Below are positions 11,576 through 24,300 of a stretch of 64,000 nucleotides of DNA, piece after piece. The position numbers were made by a program, and so were the translations under genes. The DNA is from Takashimella koratensis (lineage: Eukaryota; Basidiomycota; Tremellomycetes; Trichosporonales; Tetragoniomycetaceae). A model generated the notes under the pieces. It worked only from the letters and a program-made list of their open reading frames with translations, made no database searches and was not told the DNA's origin. The DNA lies in NCBI GenBank assembly GCA_003116875.1, contig BCKT01000019.1:186001-250000 (forward strand), in the 5' to 3' direction. Each line of letters begins with the position of its first letter. The first letter of the stretch is position 1.

Positions 11576-12935
11576 GATGCTGGTCGTGGTCTCGGCAATC
11601 GTATAAGAGAAAGGAGAGGATGATCGAAGGAGGGTGGAGGCAGGGCTGAGGATATGTGGGGTGCATAAATATATATGTCAATTCACGTGCCCGGAAGTCT
11701 CAGCATAGCCGCTGGTCGACGATGAGGAGATTGAGCTCTCCAGACGTTCACTAAGGAGGAGAGCGAGCGAGGAGGAACTACTCAGTGCTGTTTTTAGGTT
11801 GACGGCATTCGGGGCGAGACTACTCTACGCTGTGCTATAAATTGACACTACAACCCGACTATACCTCGCACATTCAGCACTCATCCTGCGCAGCCGTTGC
11901 ATGCACGGCAAGGTCTGCCGCTTAGCGGTCTAGCCATTGATCCCGATGCACCCTGCCTGGCACATGTTACGACCCTTGCCGGTAGCTTGTTGGTGTGAGT
12001 TTTACGTTTGGGAGTGAGCGCGCTGTGGTGTGTTTGAAGATGTATGTGTGTGTGCCTGAGCTCGAATCCAGAGGGACGACGTGAATGCAATGTTTGATCG
12101 TTCCTCATTCAAAGGGGGGTACCGGATCAATCAATCTCAGGGTTTGAAGGGGTGGGTGTCCAGGGTTTTGTGGTCTCGTGCAAAAAGGATGCCTTTGGTG
12201 TGTGGGCGCTGGAAAAGGAACGATCGTCCAGGGTAAGTTCTCACCTCACCCTCTTACGCGCTCCTCTTTGTGTGCGATTTGGGGGAACCAGGCTTGGGGC
12301 GGTTGGTTTGTTGACAGGCTCATTTGGACAATCCGGTGGAGTTTTCCTTCCTCTCGCGACCCGGGTATGAGCCAAGAGGCGTCGCGGTCTGGTCAGGAAA
12401 AACTAATTTTACACTTCACCGCAGAGAAAGAGAGGGGGCAACAGGAGAGTCTGCTCGGTGGGTGACGCCCCGGCAGACCTCCCGGCAGACGAGGAGGATG
12501 GTTCGATACAATCGAGAAATGCAACCGGGTTAGTGACGACCGCTGTTGCAACAGGCCAGACCAGACCCATGACCTTTGTCGTCAAGTTTCTTCACGTGGC
12601 TTATAACAACCACTTGTTCTCCCACTCCATCTCTATCCCCATCGTCTCCATCCGCCTTCTCTACTTGGTCGTCCGAGCTCTGTGAAACGCGTACACGACT
12701 TGGGCGTGTGAAACCGACGCCACCGCAGCGGTACTGAATCCAGGGCATTGACCCGTTGTCACCGCGTTATCAACAATAATATCGCCTTCCCCATCGCCAG
12801 TCGACGTTGGACAGTCTTCATCTTCACATCTGTGTATAGTCATCCCAACGAGTTCGTCGCAGACTACTCGGGCGTGTTCATTCACCCGACCCACCTTCCT
12901 CTCCGAAAATCGCGGACTCTCCCACCTCCGCCACC
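11576..12935. other. Long intergenic region between SGT1 and the GH79 gene
   Basis: About 1.36 kb between two divergent genes. Open frames here are short and overlap on both strands without splice support or recognisable motifs. An AT-rich patch with TATATAT near 11670 could belong to the SGT1 promoter. Confidence 0.45.
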
Positions 12936-15050
12936 ATGCTCCTCCTCTCCCTCTTGCTCCTGCCCGCGACGCTCGCCGATCTGACGCTCTACAACGGCGT
13001 CACTTCGGGATCCGCCTCTGCGACCTCCGCGACCGTTCCCGCTGCCGCGTACACCGGCGCCCTTGCATACGACACGTCGGCGCTGACTCCTCCCGCGCCT
13101 CCTTCACCCGCAACCACCGCCGTCACCATCACTCTCCCTTCCGATCCCGTGGGCGCAGGTCTCAACCTCTCGATCGCGCAAAAGGGCAACTTTCTCGGCT
13201 TCTCTGTCGAACTTTCTGTCGCCAACACACTCCTGGGTGACTCACCAACCCAGCTGAAACCTGTTTTCCTCAATTACATGGCGAATATCCGGAATCGCGC
13301 AGGACAGGGCCCCATCATTCGTGTCGGCGGAAACAGTCAAGAGAGCAGTACGATCTTTGCGTCAGGTTTATCCGACGGCGCGAGTATCGACAAGATCAAG
13401 TCCAACTCTACGACCGCGACTACAGTGAGTTCGATCTCTTCTTGACTTGGTCCATGCTAACTTGCACAGACGAGCACACCGATTATAAATTACTCTCCCG
13501 AACTCCTTTACACCATGGCCAACGTCACGTCTCTCGTCGACATTGAATGGTTTTTCGGCTTGTCTTTCAACGAATCTGCAGCCGAACAGCCCTCAGGCAA
13601 TGTACCTATCGCCGCTTCATACGCGTCTAGCATCTTGGGCAAGTCCCTTCGCGGTCTCCAAATCGGCAACGAACCTGATCTGTAAGGTACTCTCCAAAAC
13701 ACCGCTGACATCAGCTATGTCGACCACTCGCTCCGTCCGTCCGGTTGGGGTGTGAGCAACTACGTCTCCGAATTCTCCTCAATGGTCTCGTCCGTTGTCT
13801 CCACTGGCACCCTTTCCAACCAAGCTTCCTTTGTTGGTCCCTCGGTATGCTGTCAAGCTGCGGGTTTCGAGGTTTCCGACATTTTCAACGCCGGTTGGCT
13901 TCAAGACAACATCAACAACCTCGCTGCCGTCACCGTTCAACACTACCCTACCAATAACTGTCAGATCAACGGCAACGTCATTAGCGCGCAATCAATCTTT
14001 GGTGATTTTCTCAACCACACCAGCGCACAGTACCTCACCAGCCTGTACCTGGACACCTCGGCGCAAACTCTCGCGGCGGGCAAGGAGTTGTTCATGCTGG
14101 AAATGAACACGGCGAGTTGTGGTGGTTTTGCAGGGTTGAGCGATAGTTTTGGCGCGGCCATGTGGTGAGTGTGATTGTCGATTTGATCTGGCGTGTACTG
14201 ACAGGCTATAGGATGACCGACTGGGCGCTCCAACTTGCTTGGGGCAACTTTAGCGCAGCATTGATGCACGTCGGTGGCCAAAACGTCTACTACAACGTGA
14301 GTCTTCATCGACGCCAAAGCTAACATTCAGCCCTTTACCCCACCGCCTAGCAACCAGTCCTCGACCCTTCAATGGACCACTGGCTCGGTCTACTACTCAT
14401 CCCTCGTCGTCGCCGAAGTCTTTGGTTCCTCGAATGCTTCACAAATCGTCGACCTTCTCCCTACCGCCGCCGACATGTACCACCCTGCGTACGCGGTATA
14501 CGAGTCTGGTTCGCCCACTCGCGTCGTTTTGTTCAACTACGTCTCCGATTCCTCGGGCGCGTCAACCTACGAGGCGTCAATCTCTGTCCCGGCGTCCACG
14601 TCGTCCGTATCGGTACGGTACCTCCTTGCGCCGAGCGTGTCGGAGCAGTACAACATCACGTGGGCTGGACAGACGCTCGGGACGTCGTACGAGTCTGACG
14701 GACGGCTGTACGGGACCCTTTCGACCTCTACAGTCACTTGCAACAGCGGGACCTGTGTAGTTTCTGTTCCTGCGCCCGCTATTGCAATCGTCTACCTCAC
14801 GTCGACCGCGTTAGCGGACAGCTCCGTCACCGAAGGCGAGACAAGCACGTACGCGACTACTGTGATTGGCAAGGGATCGGCTACGGTCGCCCCGGGGACG
14901 TTGCAGACATCCAACGGCCAAAACGGGCCCCTGGGGAGTTCATCAAAGGGCAGTGCAACGAGCGATGCGCAGAAGGCGCAACTTCATATTGGTCTTGGCG
15001 TCTTGGCTATTGCCATAGGAATGATCGTTGCCATCGGGCGGGGCATCTAA
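12936..15050 (+). CDS. GH79-family glycoside hydrolase, secreted and probably membrane- or GPI-anchored
   Basis: Five exons (12936-13424, 13470-13681, 13715-14164, 14212-14296, 14331-15050) join to 651 residues. A signal peptide (MLLLSLLLLPATLA) leads. The (beta/alpha)8-type core shows IIRVGGNSQESS, then QIGNEPDL with the probable acid/base Glu about residue 231, and LFMLEMNTASCGG with the probable nucleophile about Glu 363. A beta-sandwich C-terminal domain with YLLAPSVSEQYNITWAGQ follows. A Ser/Thr-rich stretch and a final hydrophobic segment suggest a GPI signal or tail anchor. GH79 includes beta-glucuronidases and heparanase-like enzymes; the substrate here (plant or fungal glucuronoglycan) is inferred only. 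The intron after exon 2 is just 33 nt. Confidence 0.82.
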
Positions 15051-15129
15051 AGTTGGCTCTTGAAAACCAGTTGTACACGTTAGTCTCTCTGTTGTAGCAT
15101 AGTAATTCTCCCACAACATGCATATCAGT

Positions 15130-16916
15130 CTACTTTTTCTCCTCTGTATAACCCCTAGCGATCCCCGTTCGCCCTTGCTCAAGCTCCGAGGGCTCGTCCA
15201 TCCCATACCTCGGGTCGAGGCCCTGGAAGTGTCGCGTGGACAAGAACATACTCCCTGCTGATTCGAGCTTGGCAAGAGAAAACTCTTTGTTCCGTAGCGT
15301 CAAATCCTTGACGCCTTCCTCAAGCTGCTCAGGCTCGTCTACTTCCGAGGCGCCGAACGTTCTCCGTGTTCGGTAGGCACCAGAGACGAGCGAGAATTGC
15401 GGCTCCTCGGTGATCTCGGCAGGCGCATTGTCGCGAGCAGCTAATGTCAGTCACGATCCCGTCATTAGCTCACCTTGCAAGACCTTGGCCAAGTCCAAGG
15501 TCCATTTCGCCGGGTCCCATTCGTGTTCTGGCCCTTGCAGCGCCAACGTCAATTCCCACGGGGTGATAATCGGTCTTAAAAAGTCCTGCCTAATCAGCAC
15601 CTACTCCACCTCCTGACCCACCTTTGAATCCACCACCCCGCCCTCGGCACACCCAACGAGGACGAAACACTCAATCTCTGCAAAGTTCGCCAGCTTCGCT
15701 GGGTTCAGCCTCCCGACCGTCAAAGTGTAACTCTTCTTCTTTGCCCGTTTGAGGTCTGCGCGCATCTGTTCGAGGAGTGGACGAGAGGACGCGAGGCCGA
15801 TGTTGCCGACCACGAGACCGAAGACATCGGCCGACATGGCTTGGTGTAGTGCGAATAGCCGGCGAGAGAGGAGTCGGGAGGTAGTTTGGTGCGCTGCAGT
15901 GACCGAGGTTGTTGATGGAGAGTACGCGTAGAGCTGGGTCTGTTAGCGGCTTCGCTTTGAATACCTTTTTGTACTCACTGCGTTCCCCGCATTGGTCATT
16001 TGAAGGTTCAAAAGGCTCCTCCCCTCTTCGCCGAGATACCACAACACGCAGTCTTCCATCTGCAAACCCTCGGGCGGCTCGACACTCCTCAACGCTGGGG
16101 CTTTGCCCTCGCCGCCCTCTACCTTTCCAGCTCTTCCTGTTGGTGGTCGGCGAATGCGCGCAAACGAGATGGGTAGGTTGATCTTTGCCGATAACACAGA
16201 CGTGATCTCGTCTGCAAAAAGTTCGTTAGTGACCGCTTGCAGACGCTGCAGAAGATGTGAGCCTCACCGGCAAGCCAATCGTAAGCTACATCCCAGATAA
16301 CCGCAATCCCCTTCTCCTTCTCCCCCTCCTCCGCCGCCGCAATCAGCTTTTCCGCTACATCGTCTACATCCAGACTCCGTCGAGGGAAAACGTAGTGCAC
16401 CGGCAATGCGTCGGTTCTGGTCATGACTAGTCAGCATTCGCTGGTTGCTCCGGATGTAACAATGAAGCTTACGGGGTAAGACAAGCGTGACCATAGTGTA
16501 TCAAAAAGTCGGCTGGGAGGTGGAGACAGCTCAAGACGTCGGGACAGCAGCTACCGTAAGTGCTATCTGCGAGGACGTATGCTTGAGCTCCTGACGCTTT
16601 GATCCGGCGCATGAGAGCTCGGTAAACGCCGACTGACGACGGAAGGAGCTCATCTGGGAACTGCAGCCCGATCTTGTCGTGTATCAGCAGCTGTTGTATC
16701 TCCTCAAGCAGCAGCAATGGAAGGCAACCTCACCGTCTTGTACCCGTTGTCCAAGATCAACTTTGCCGTGTACTCAACATCAAATGCCTCCTCCAAGCTC
16801 AACCGGGACGCAGCATCGCCCATGGATGATGGCCCCGCTTCGGCCACTTCGCCCACCGCGTCCACTTCGGGGTGCTCGAAAGCGTGAGAGGCAGGAGTCG
16901 AGAATGCGTCCGACAT
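15130..16916 (-). CDS. DPH2: Diphthamide synthesis subunit Dph2
   Basis: The N-terminus (MSDAFSTPASHAFEHPEVDA) is followed by DVEYTAKLILDNGYKT and, in the next exons, GLQFPDELLPSSVGVYRALM, YVLADSTYGSCCPDVLSC and DFLIHYGHACL. These are the Dph1/Dph2 fold signatures, and the CC pair matches the region of Dph2 iron-sulfur ligands. The C-terminal exon gives FQGLDPRYGMDEPSELEQ, then GIARGYTEEKK and TAG at 15130-15132, typical of Dph2 rather than Dph1. Dph1-Dph2 is a radical enzyme that transfers the aminocarboxypropyl group of SAM to a histidine of elongation factor 2, the first step of diphthamide synthesis. Several introns interrupt the gene at normal splice signals. Confidence 0.88.
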
Positions 16917-16952
16917 GGTGAGGTAGTGAGTGGATGAGCAAGCAACCGGTGA

Positions 16953-17359
16953 TCTGAAAAATTCAAAATTCGATTTGACGGCGGGAATGATGATGGACTG
17001 GGTCGTTGCAAAACAATCGCAACGGACGAGCCACAGTTTCAGGCAAGACGAGGCAGCTGGCATCTGGCTAGACGGGAGCTCGTTGACGATATCGCGGATC
17101 TCGAAGATCAGTACGCGCTACTTGAGCACTACGTCAACGGCAACGACACCAAACGGCCTCCCGAGTCCCGCCACGTAGAGCGACACAAGGAGATCGAAGT
17201 CACGCTGGCTAAGAAACGAAAGCATCTAGCTGAGGTCGACAAGGCGATCGCAAAGTCCACAGCGAACAGGGAAGCAGTACTCCAGGAAGACGACCGATTG
17301 TCCAGGGGCCCGCCTACTGTCAGTCTCCCCGGATGGTTGCTCGAAGAAATTGGCGTCTA
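16953..17359 (+). CDS. Unrecognised coiled-coil ORF divergent from DPH2
   Basis: An open frame ends in LPGWLLEEIGV and TAA at 17357-17359. It holds a charged helical stretch (DDIADLEDQYALLEHYVN, then EVTLAKKRKHLAEVDKAIAK) suggesting a coiled coil. There is no in-frame ATG. One possible model uses the ATG at 16915-16917, overlapping the DPH2 start codon on the other strand, with an intron 16918-17036 that joins ATG to the frame at FQARRGSW or, using the next AG, at ARRGSW. The GTGAGG donor and CAG acceptors fit. I do not recognise the product. Confidence 0.35.
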
Positions 17360-18722
17360 ATCGATAGGTGAGCGCTACTGCATGGTGGTGGCATTGCTGA
17401 TCCCCGCCGCTGCAGTCGTGATGCTCCCTCCACGAACGTACTCGATCCCTTCTTTTCTCACCTCCCGCCAACTCGTCCATCTATGTAAATCATGTCCCTC
17501 CATGCTCCCTATCTTGACTCACAAATGCCTAGATAGCCCCGTTCACCAGCGCTGGTTCACGTCGTCAAGTGAGACATGTGTGCATGGACGCGCAGCCTTT
17601 TCGTACCTACTGAGCCATGCCCATCACTCATCACTTCGTTTGAACCAGCACAACGCTCGGGCCCACTCGAATGGTTGCGTCATTCGCTAAAGTAGCGTAC
17701 TCCACTCCTTGCCTTTTGCTTCTGTCTCTTAGACACGCCATAGACTCCATACTCGGCTCGTGCGTACTGGCAATCAGCACGGGCGATGCTGGTTTCCCGT
17801 CGTCAAGGCGGGCGAGGCTATAGACATCGAAAGACATCGCCCTCTTCCTCCCACTCCCAACTGCACAGCGCAATTAACAACTCCAATCGCCAAAAAGACC
17901 CAGTCGCATCAGTCCATGCAGGTATGCGAAAATTGTATTCTCGAGTCGAGCAGTGGACAAAGACAGTGCTCGTTCAGAAGGAGCTTGTGATGGCCATGCT
18001 TTGGGACTCGACGCATAATTTCGCGAATCTTATGAAGTGAGCCGCGATGGCGTGAGAAAACATCTCCATGGGCGGACTCTGTCGGAGCGCTCGCCAGCGG
18101 CGACTGGCAGTCAATCGCGTCCTGCCGTATCGCCAGAGAGCACACGACGTTGACGGTGAACCGGCATACAAGCTGAGCTTGAAATCCGGGGCCCATCCTT
18201 TGGATCTACCAATGCGATCACTTCCGAATATGGACAACCGCGCTCTGGGGCTCGCCCACATGACCGTTGTCATCCTCTCTTCTACCCCTGTCTACGGGCG
18301 ATGAAACCTTTGGCCATAGCCTGATGCCCCTCGCCCATCATTTCCTCTCCCACGAGTAGGCGCAAGTAGTAAAGGTCGGGTTCTGTGGCATTTGATGGAT
18401 TGATGCGCAGGCTCCGCTCCCCCCGTTTGGCCGGTCTCGGGCTCGTGCGCCGTGACCCTCGTCCCAGGCTCCCCATCCACGACGCTAGCCTCTGCTGCCT
18501 TGGGCCATCCCCGACTCCATCACTCTCATCCCTCACGTCGCACGATGCCCGTTGTTACCCTTTTTTTCTCATGACCTGCCTGGACGCGCGGCGTCCATGG
18601 ACCGTGCCCGCGTCTCCTCTTTTCTCACATATTTATAGTCTACCCTCACGACCTAATCCCCCCTCGTTTCTTCTGTTGTACTCTTCCTCGCCATATCCTC
18701 GCCTCTTTGGCTCGACTGAACT
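17360..18722. other. Gene-poor stretch
   Basis: Only short overlapping frames on both strands, none with a clear splice path or known motif. A TATTTATA element near 18630 precedes the possible gene at 18723. I see no tRNA. Confidence 0.4.
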
Positions 18723-19360
18723 ATGGACATCCATCCATCGTCCTTCGGTATCATCCATCATGCTTCGTACACCCATGTCTACCCCCCCAGCCCTCCTCAA
18801 GCATCGTTTCCCGTCGGCGGAAGCGATGCGCATGTCGTCCGAGACAACCTCGCCACGACCGATCTTGCAGAAGTATTCTGGTGATGCACAATGTCTGTGA
18901 CATCACATACGTGAGTCCTCCTCGCTCTTCTCAGCCTCATCCTGGCCCAACCCATCATCACCTTCACCGACATCGTCGTAGTGTCGCTTGATCTCGACAC
19001 GTTTCCTATTCTCGCCTCTTCATTTCCTCAACATCCTCGGCCTCACCCCTCTCCGCTATCGTCACCATCCATGTTCATTATACCCTCATCATCCCCACCA
19101 TTGCCGCCCATCATCCCGCCCATCATCGACGTCGCCACCATCATCCCCCATTGTCCAATTCATCGACTATCCCTTCAACCTCTCGATATCTCGCCGACCT
19201 CAACTCTTATCGACCCTAGCTATTACCAGTGAGTCCCGACTACCCATCCAAGGTCTATGCATGAGCTGACAATGCATTACAGGTTCTTCATCCCTCAAAA
19301 GGGGAGGGGAAACAACTCGATGCAGATGCGGACATCAATCACGTGATTTTCGGACGCAGT
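18723..19360 (+). CDS. Possible small multi-exon gene of unknown function
   Basis: An ATG at 18723 lies about 90 bp downstream of a TATTTATA element and opens a 53-codon frame to TGA at 18882-18884. Farther on, 19232-19283 looks like a true intron (GTGAGTCCCG donor, CTGACAATGCATTACAG acceptor), which implies that flanking sequence is transcribed on this strand. Neither exon shows a known domain, and I could not connect the frames with confidence. It may be a degraded gene or the 5' flank of the retrotransposon insertion. Confidence 0.25.
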
Positions 19361-19501
19361 TATACTTGGACATGCGCATGGGCTTGGACTTGGGCATGGA
19401 CAGGGGCTGGGACGAAGAGGTGCAAGACGACTGGGACCCGGGCGATCGCGAGGGGTGCGTAGCGCAGTAGGCTTAAGTTCTAACCGGTGGTCGTGTGAGG
19501 A

Positions 19502-19551
19502 TAACTTATTAAGTTACGCCTAAGGTCCGATCATTCTCCGGAGTGATCGGA
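19502..19551. repeat. Two hairpin-forming palindromes next to the TTTAC array
   Basis: TAACTTATTAAGTTA at 19502-19516 has perfect 6-nt arms. At 19526-19551, TCCGATCA and TGATCGGA flank the palindromic core CTCCGGAG. They lie just before the pentanucleotide array and may mark the end of the element or its target. Confidence 0.5.
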
Positions 19552-19584
19552 TCATAGCGCGGATTGATCCGGGCATGAATTTTC

Positions 19585-19818
19585 TTTACTTTACTTTACT
19601 TTACTTTACTTTACTTTACTTTACTTTACTTTACTTTACTTTACTTTACTTTACTTTACTTTACTTTACTTTACTTTANNNNNNNNNNNNNNNNNNNNNN
19701 NNNNNNNNNNNNNNNNNNNNNNNTTTACTTTACTTTACTTTACTTTACTTTACTTTACTTTACTTTACTTTACTTTACTTTACTTTACTTTACTTTACTT
19801 TACTTTACTTTACTTTAC
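19585..19818 (+). repeat. (TTTAC)n pentanucleotide microsatellite with assembly gap
   Basis: About 19 uninterrupted TTTAC units precede a 45-N gap (19679-19723) and about 19 follow it, ending where the sequence turns to GTTACGCC. The true array length is unknown. No frame of the unit contains a stop, so it lengthens any ORF downstream. A few extra units recur at about 20324-20341. Confidence 0.95.
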
Positions 19819-20704
19819 GTTACGCCGACGCGATGTTCGTCAACATGCTTCCCCGCTACCCATATGCACTCCGCTGCCTCGGACCTCTGCTGCTCGTCGT
19901 ACTGCTCGGCGCGCTCTCCACCGCCGCGCATGCATGCATGTTCACCGCCGCCGCTGCCCGCGTTGCTTCGCTCTCCGCAACCCGGCCTCCGATTTTCCCT
20001 CCGACCGCTCCCCCGCTCCCGTTGTGCCCCACCACCGTCCCAGCCGCCCACATGCACGCGATCGCCTCGGTACTCGTCACTGGCCAGCCGCCCCCCCCCT
20101 GGCCCGCCGTCGCCGTCGCCTGCGCTGATCGTTCCCAGCACGATCGCGGGAGCAGCCGCTCTTTCCTTCTCCCCAGTCCGGACCCCACCTGCAGTCCGGT
20201 ACTATCCACTCTAGTCGGGCCCTACGCGGTGATCTACACACCCAACCCCACACCACAAGGGACTGCTCGTCATGAGGGCCACCTTGCTTGCGCTGCTCTT
20301 CTGGAGGGTGACAAGACCAATCCATACTTTACTTTACTTTCTGCTATTACCTCCAGCTCCGTTGAAAAACCTCGCACCCGTCCCTCTTTCATCGCTTCCT
20401 TCGCACCCTCGTCGCGTCGCTCACCAAACACTAACCCCCCGCTACCATGGCTCACTCACCTAGGTCATACACCGCCCCAACCGCACTTGCTCGCCACCCG
20501 GAACCTGCTCCTCGCTGCTGCAACCCCCTCGGCATGTCCTGTTCCCAGACTCTGCGACATTCCCCCCGTTTGCCACCCACCTGCACCCCACAACCCCCTT
20601 CTCCCCATTTCTCATCTGCCTATGCGCGCCCACGCCTGCAGCCTGAGCACCCATGCCCTCGGCCTCATCCCCGAACGCCCCCCTGTTAGTGGCCTGGACT
20701 TGGT

Positions 20705-20995
20705 GATCGTACCTGTCAGCGCAGTCGATGAGTCCAACGTACCCCCTCAGCCTCCTCGCCTATGCCCCCGTGCTGCCCACCTCTTGACTACGTCCTGGGC
20801 CCAGCCCCTAACACCCTCGTACCACTGTGTCAGCACAGCTTTCCTCTGCTACGTTGTCAGCTCCACGGCGCCTGCCCCCGACGCAGTCCTCCCCATCACC
20901 CACGGACCCCCGAGGCGTGATCGTACCTGTCAGTGGCACGACAGCAATAACTGTTTCAGCGCTCCTCTCGTTGTCAACCCTCACGGCGCCTCTGC
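20705..20995 (+). repeat. Degenerate tandem repeats in the 5' region of the LINE
   Basis: The 15-mer GATCGTACCTGTCAG is exact at 20705-20719 and 20919-20933. Two looser blocks containing CACGGCGCCT and a preceding GTTGTCA recur about 125 bp apart. Such monomers are common in LINE 5' UTRs and can carry promoter activity. Confidence 0.5.
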
Positions 20996-21380
20996 TCATG
21001 CCCTCCAACTCCCTGCCTACGCTACCTGCCCTCCTAGTCAACCCCGTCTCCATGCTAGCCCGCGCCATCCTCGGTCCCGAAGTCCCCAAACGTTGACACA
21101 GCCTCCCCTCCCCCCCGCCCCTCTTGACTTGCCTATACCGGAGACAGCACAACGCTCCAATCCAGATCGAGACCACAGGCCTCGACGGTGCCCGGACCGC
21201 CGCCCACCTCTGACCACACACGTCTCCCTCACGGCTGGTACTCTGATTCCCTCTCTGACCCCCGCTCACCGCTGTCACATATACCGAGACCCAGACTTAC
21301 CCCTTTTCCCCTTCTTCCCCTTCTTCCCCTCCCCACCGCACCAAACTACACCCTCACCTACCACCAGCACCCACAGCACA

Positions 21381-24300
21381 ATGCCCGCTCACATTGAAGA
21401 AATCGTCACCCACACCCGCACTCCCGAGCAGATTGCCCAGGCAAGAGCCCGAGCGCTGGCCGAGAACACCAAGTCCGGCTTCGACGTCCAGGACGACGCG
21501 ATGGACGAAGACATCGAGCTCGCCGCCTCCGACGAGCAGGTAGTCGCGAACATGCCCACCAACACGTCCCTCGAGCTCCGTGTTTACGACCTCCCGACCG
21601 GCATCCACGACAACCCCCGCGCCAAAGTCTTCGACCTCATCGAGCAGATAGGCCGCGAGTCCGTCGACATCCCCCACTGGGCCCAGCTCATGCGCCGCGA
21701 GAACTTCCATCTCTCCAACGGCAACTCGATCCGTCGCGATTTCAAGGGCCAGCCGCTGGCTAAGACCGCCTTGCAGACAGTCGAACAGGACTCCTCGCAG
21801 CGCCTCCGTCCCCTGTCGGGTTTCTACCAGCTCTCTCCGGACATCCTTTCCGACCTCGAGCGTCTCCGCCAGGCTTTCAACGCTCACAACGCACCGGCTT
21901 TCTGGTCCTGCGGTGCCGCATCCGACCGGCGTGACCAGATCCTTGTCACACTCCAGCGAAACGACCGCAACCCCCTGCCCCCAAACAACAAGATCCACAT
22001 GCACCTAAGGGAGACTTTCGAGAAGCTCGGCGTCTCCACTCGCGCTGCCTGGGGTAACGTCGACAAGGATATCAACAACGGTCGCGTCCCGTCCTGCTTC
22101 GTTCGCATCAGCAACCCGCTCGACGCGCCGGGCATCGCGGGATATTCCTGGTCATCCGGCTACGCTGAGTTCAGGACCAGCATTGTCGACACCTGCGTCT
22201 ACCCCACCACGGCTGCCGTCATCGGTCTCGCGGGCCTCGACCAGTCCCTCTGCAAGCAGAACCACGTTGACTCTTTTGTCCGCCAAGCCCTCCGTAGCGC
22301 CCAAATCCCTGCCACCGCCCTCACTCGCAGCGAGACGGCCGCCAACGACACCTTGTGGGTAGGGGTCTTCTCCTCTCTCAGCGCGTGCGACCTCCTCGCC
22401 AACACCAAGGGACCCACTGGCTGCCACTTCGACTGGGTGTACTGGATGAACGACCACGAGCTCCGCTCCCGCAAAGAAGAAGACGCCGCTCTCATCCAAC
22501 AGTCGGCCCGCGACAGCGCCCGCAGCGCCAACTCCACCGACATAGCGATCCAGCAGTTCGCCGAGATGCGCCGGGAGATGAAGGAAGACAACGACCGTAC
22601 CCACGCGGCGTTCCTTCTCCGCTTCGCCCATATTGAGAACAACCAGGTCATGCTCCAGCAGAACCAGCAGGCCGAGCGTGAGAGGCAGAACCTCATCCAG
22701 TCGCACCAAGACGAGCTCCAACCGCTTCGTGAGGACGCGCGCTACCTCCGGGCCTCTATCGACAAGGACAAGAAGGCCAAGCGCTTCGCCAAGGACGCCG
22801 AGACCATCGAGATCTACAGGGTTAGCATCGCCGAGGACGAGGAGGAGCTCGCCAAGAAGCAGAAGCAGATCGACGAGCACACCAAGGCTATCAAGACCGC
22901 CCGCGACACCCCGATGCCCCACGCCATTACGCTCTCCGCGCCGCCCCAGCCGCCAGCCATTGCCGCTCCCGCTCAGTCGTCCGGCCCGGCTCCCGCCGCA
23001 GCGTCTTCCTCTGCGTCTTCGTCCGCGCGTCCCGCCGAAGCCACCACGGGTAACAAGCGCACCAGGGGCAATGCCCAGCAGGGAGTAAGCGCACCAGCGC
23101 AGTACACACTAATACACAGCGTAACGGCGAGTCCTCGTCTACTCACAAGTAGCTCGGTGGCACTCCCCCTGTCCCCCACCAAGTCCCCGACCGCCGTGAC
23201 ACTTACCTGTCTCCTGGCCGTCGCGTCTGTTGTCTGCCTTGCTGTTGTCCGTCGTCCGCCTGTTGTCCGAGCCCCCCGTGTCGTGTCCAAATCACCACTC
23301 AGCCCCAGTCTTCCGCTCCTCCCGCTCCCTCCGTGTCGCCCCAGGCGGCTGAATGAAAGTTGTGTCTGGCTCCTCCTACCGCTCGCCCTTGCCCTCCTTC
23401 CCACCTGCTCCGCTACCAACTTGAACGTGCTCACGCTCAACTGCAACGGCATCTCTCGCACCACGGCTATAACACTCTCCACATTCCTACTCCAACGCCT
23501 GGCACATCTCGTGATACTAACAGAGACCTGGCAAACCTCAGCACAACCCACAGTGTGGCCTCAGCCTCTCCTTGACCAGTACCATCTCTTCCACGAACTC
23601 TGCTCACCTACTAACGAGCGCACCGGCGTCACCATCTGCGTCCACAAGACAATCGCCACGACAGGTACGGTCCATGCTCCCCAACGCTCCGCCGGTCGCC
23701 TCCTCGCTGTGGACATCCTCTTTCCCAACCGGCTACACCGCAAGCAACACCTCCGAATCATCGGCGCATACACACCTGCGAACACGGTCAACCACAACAT
23801 CTTCGAAGCACCCGCTGATTTCTGGGCGGACACCGAGACGCTCACCAACGTGCAACACGAGTGGCTCGTCGCTGGGGACCTCAACGCCCACCTCCAAGAC
23901 TGGGAGTGCGACTATGGGAACCAAGACTTCCCTCACTTTGCAGTGCAACGCCGTGAGTACCGCGAGTTCCTCCACCGTATGCGAGCGTCAGACTGCTGGG
24001 TACAGCTACAGCGCGTCGTCCTCCGACGAGATTGGACGTTCGCCTCCGTCGCCGATGGCCACCGAATCATCGACCGCGTCGCGCTTTCTCCACGACTTAT
24101 CTCCCGCAGCGCTCGCGCCGTCCCTCCCCCTGCCGGCTTTGGCACTCCACACCGCGCGGTCGCCTGCGTCGTCCTCATCGACGCCCTCGTCCCGTCCACG
24201 AAGAGCACCAAGAACAACGCGCCAACCCGGTACAAGATGCCGACAGCAGAGACGGCAGCGGACGCCTACCAGACCCTCAACGACACCATCGACCAGCACC

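Noticed and set aside
19575..21380. Open frame from the TTTAC array through the 5' region of the LINE, including a signal-peptide-like start near 19831
   Set aside because: TTTAC repeats have no stop in any frame, and the C-rich region is low in stops by composition. There is no domain, and the real coding part starts at 21381.
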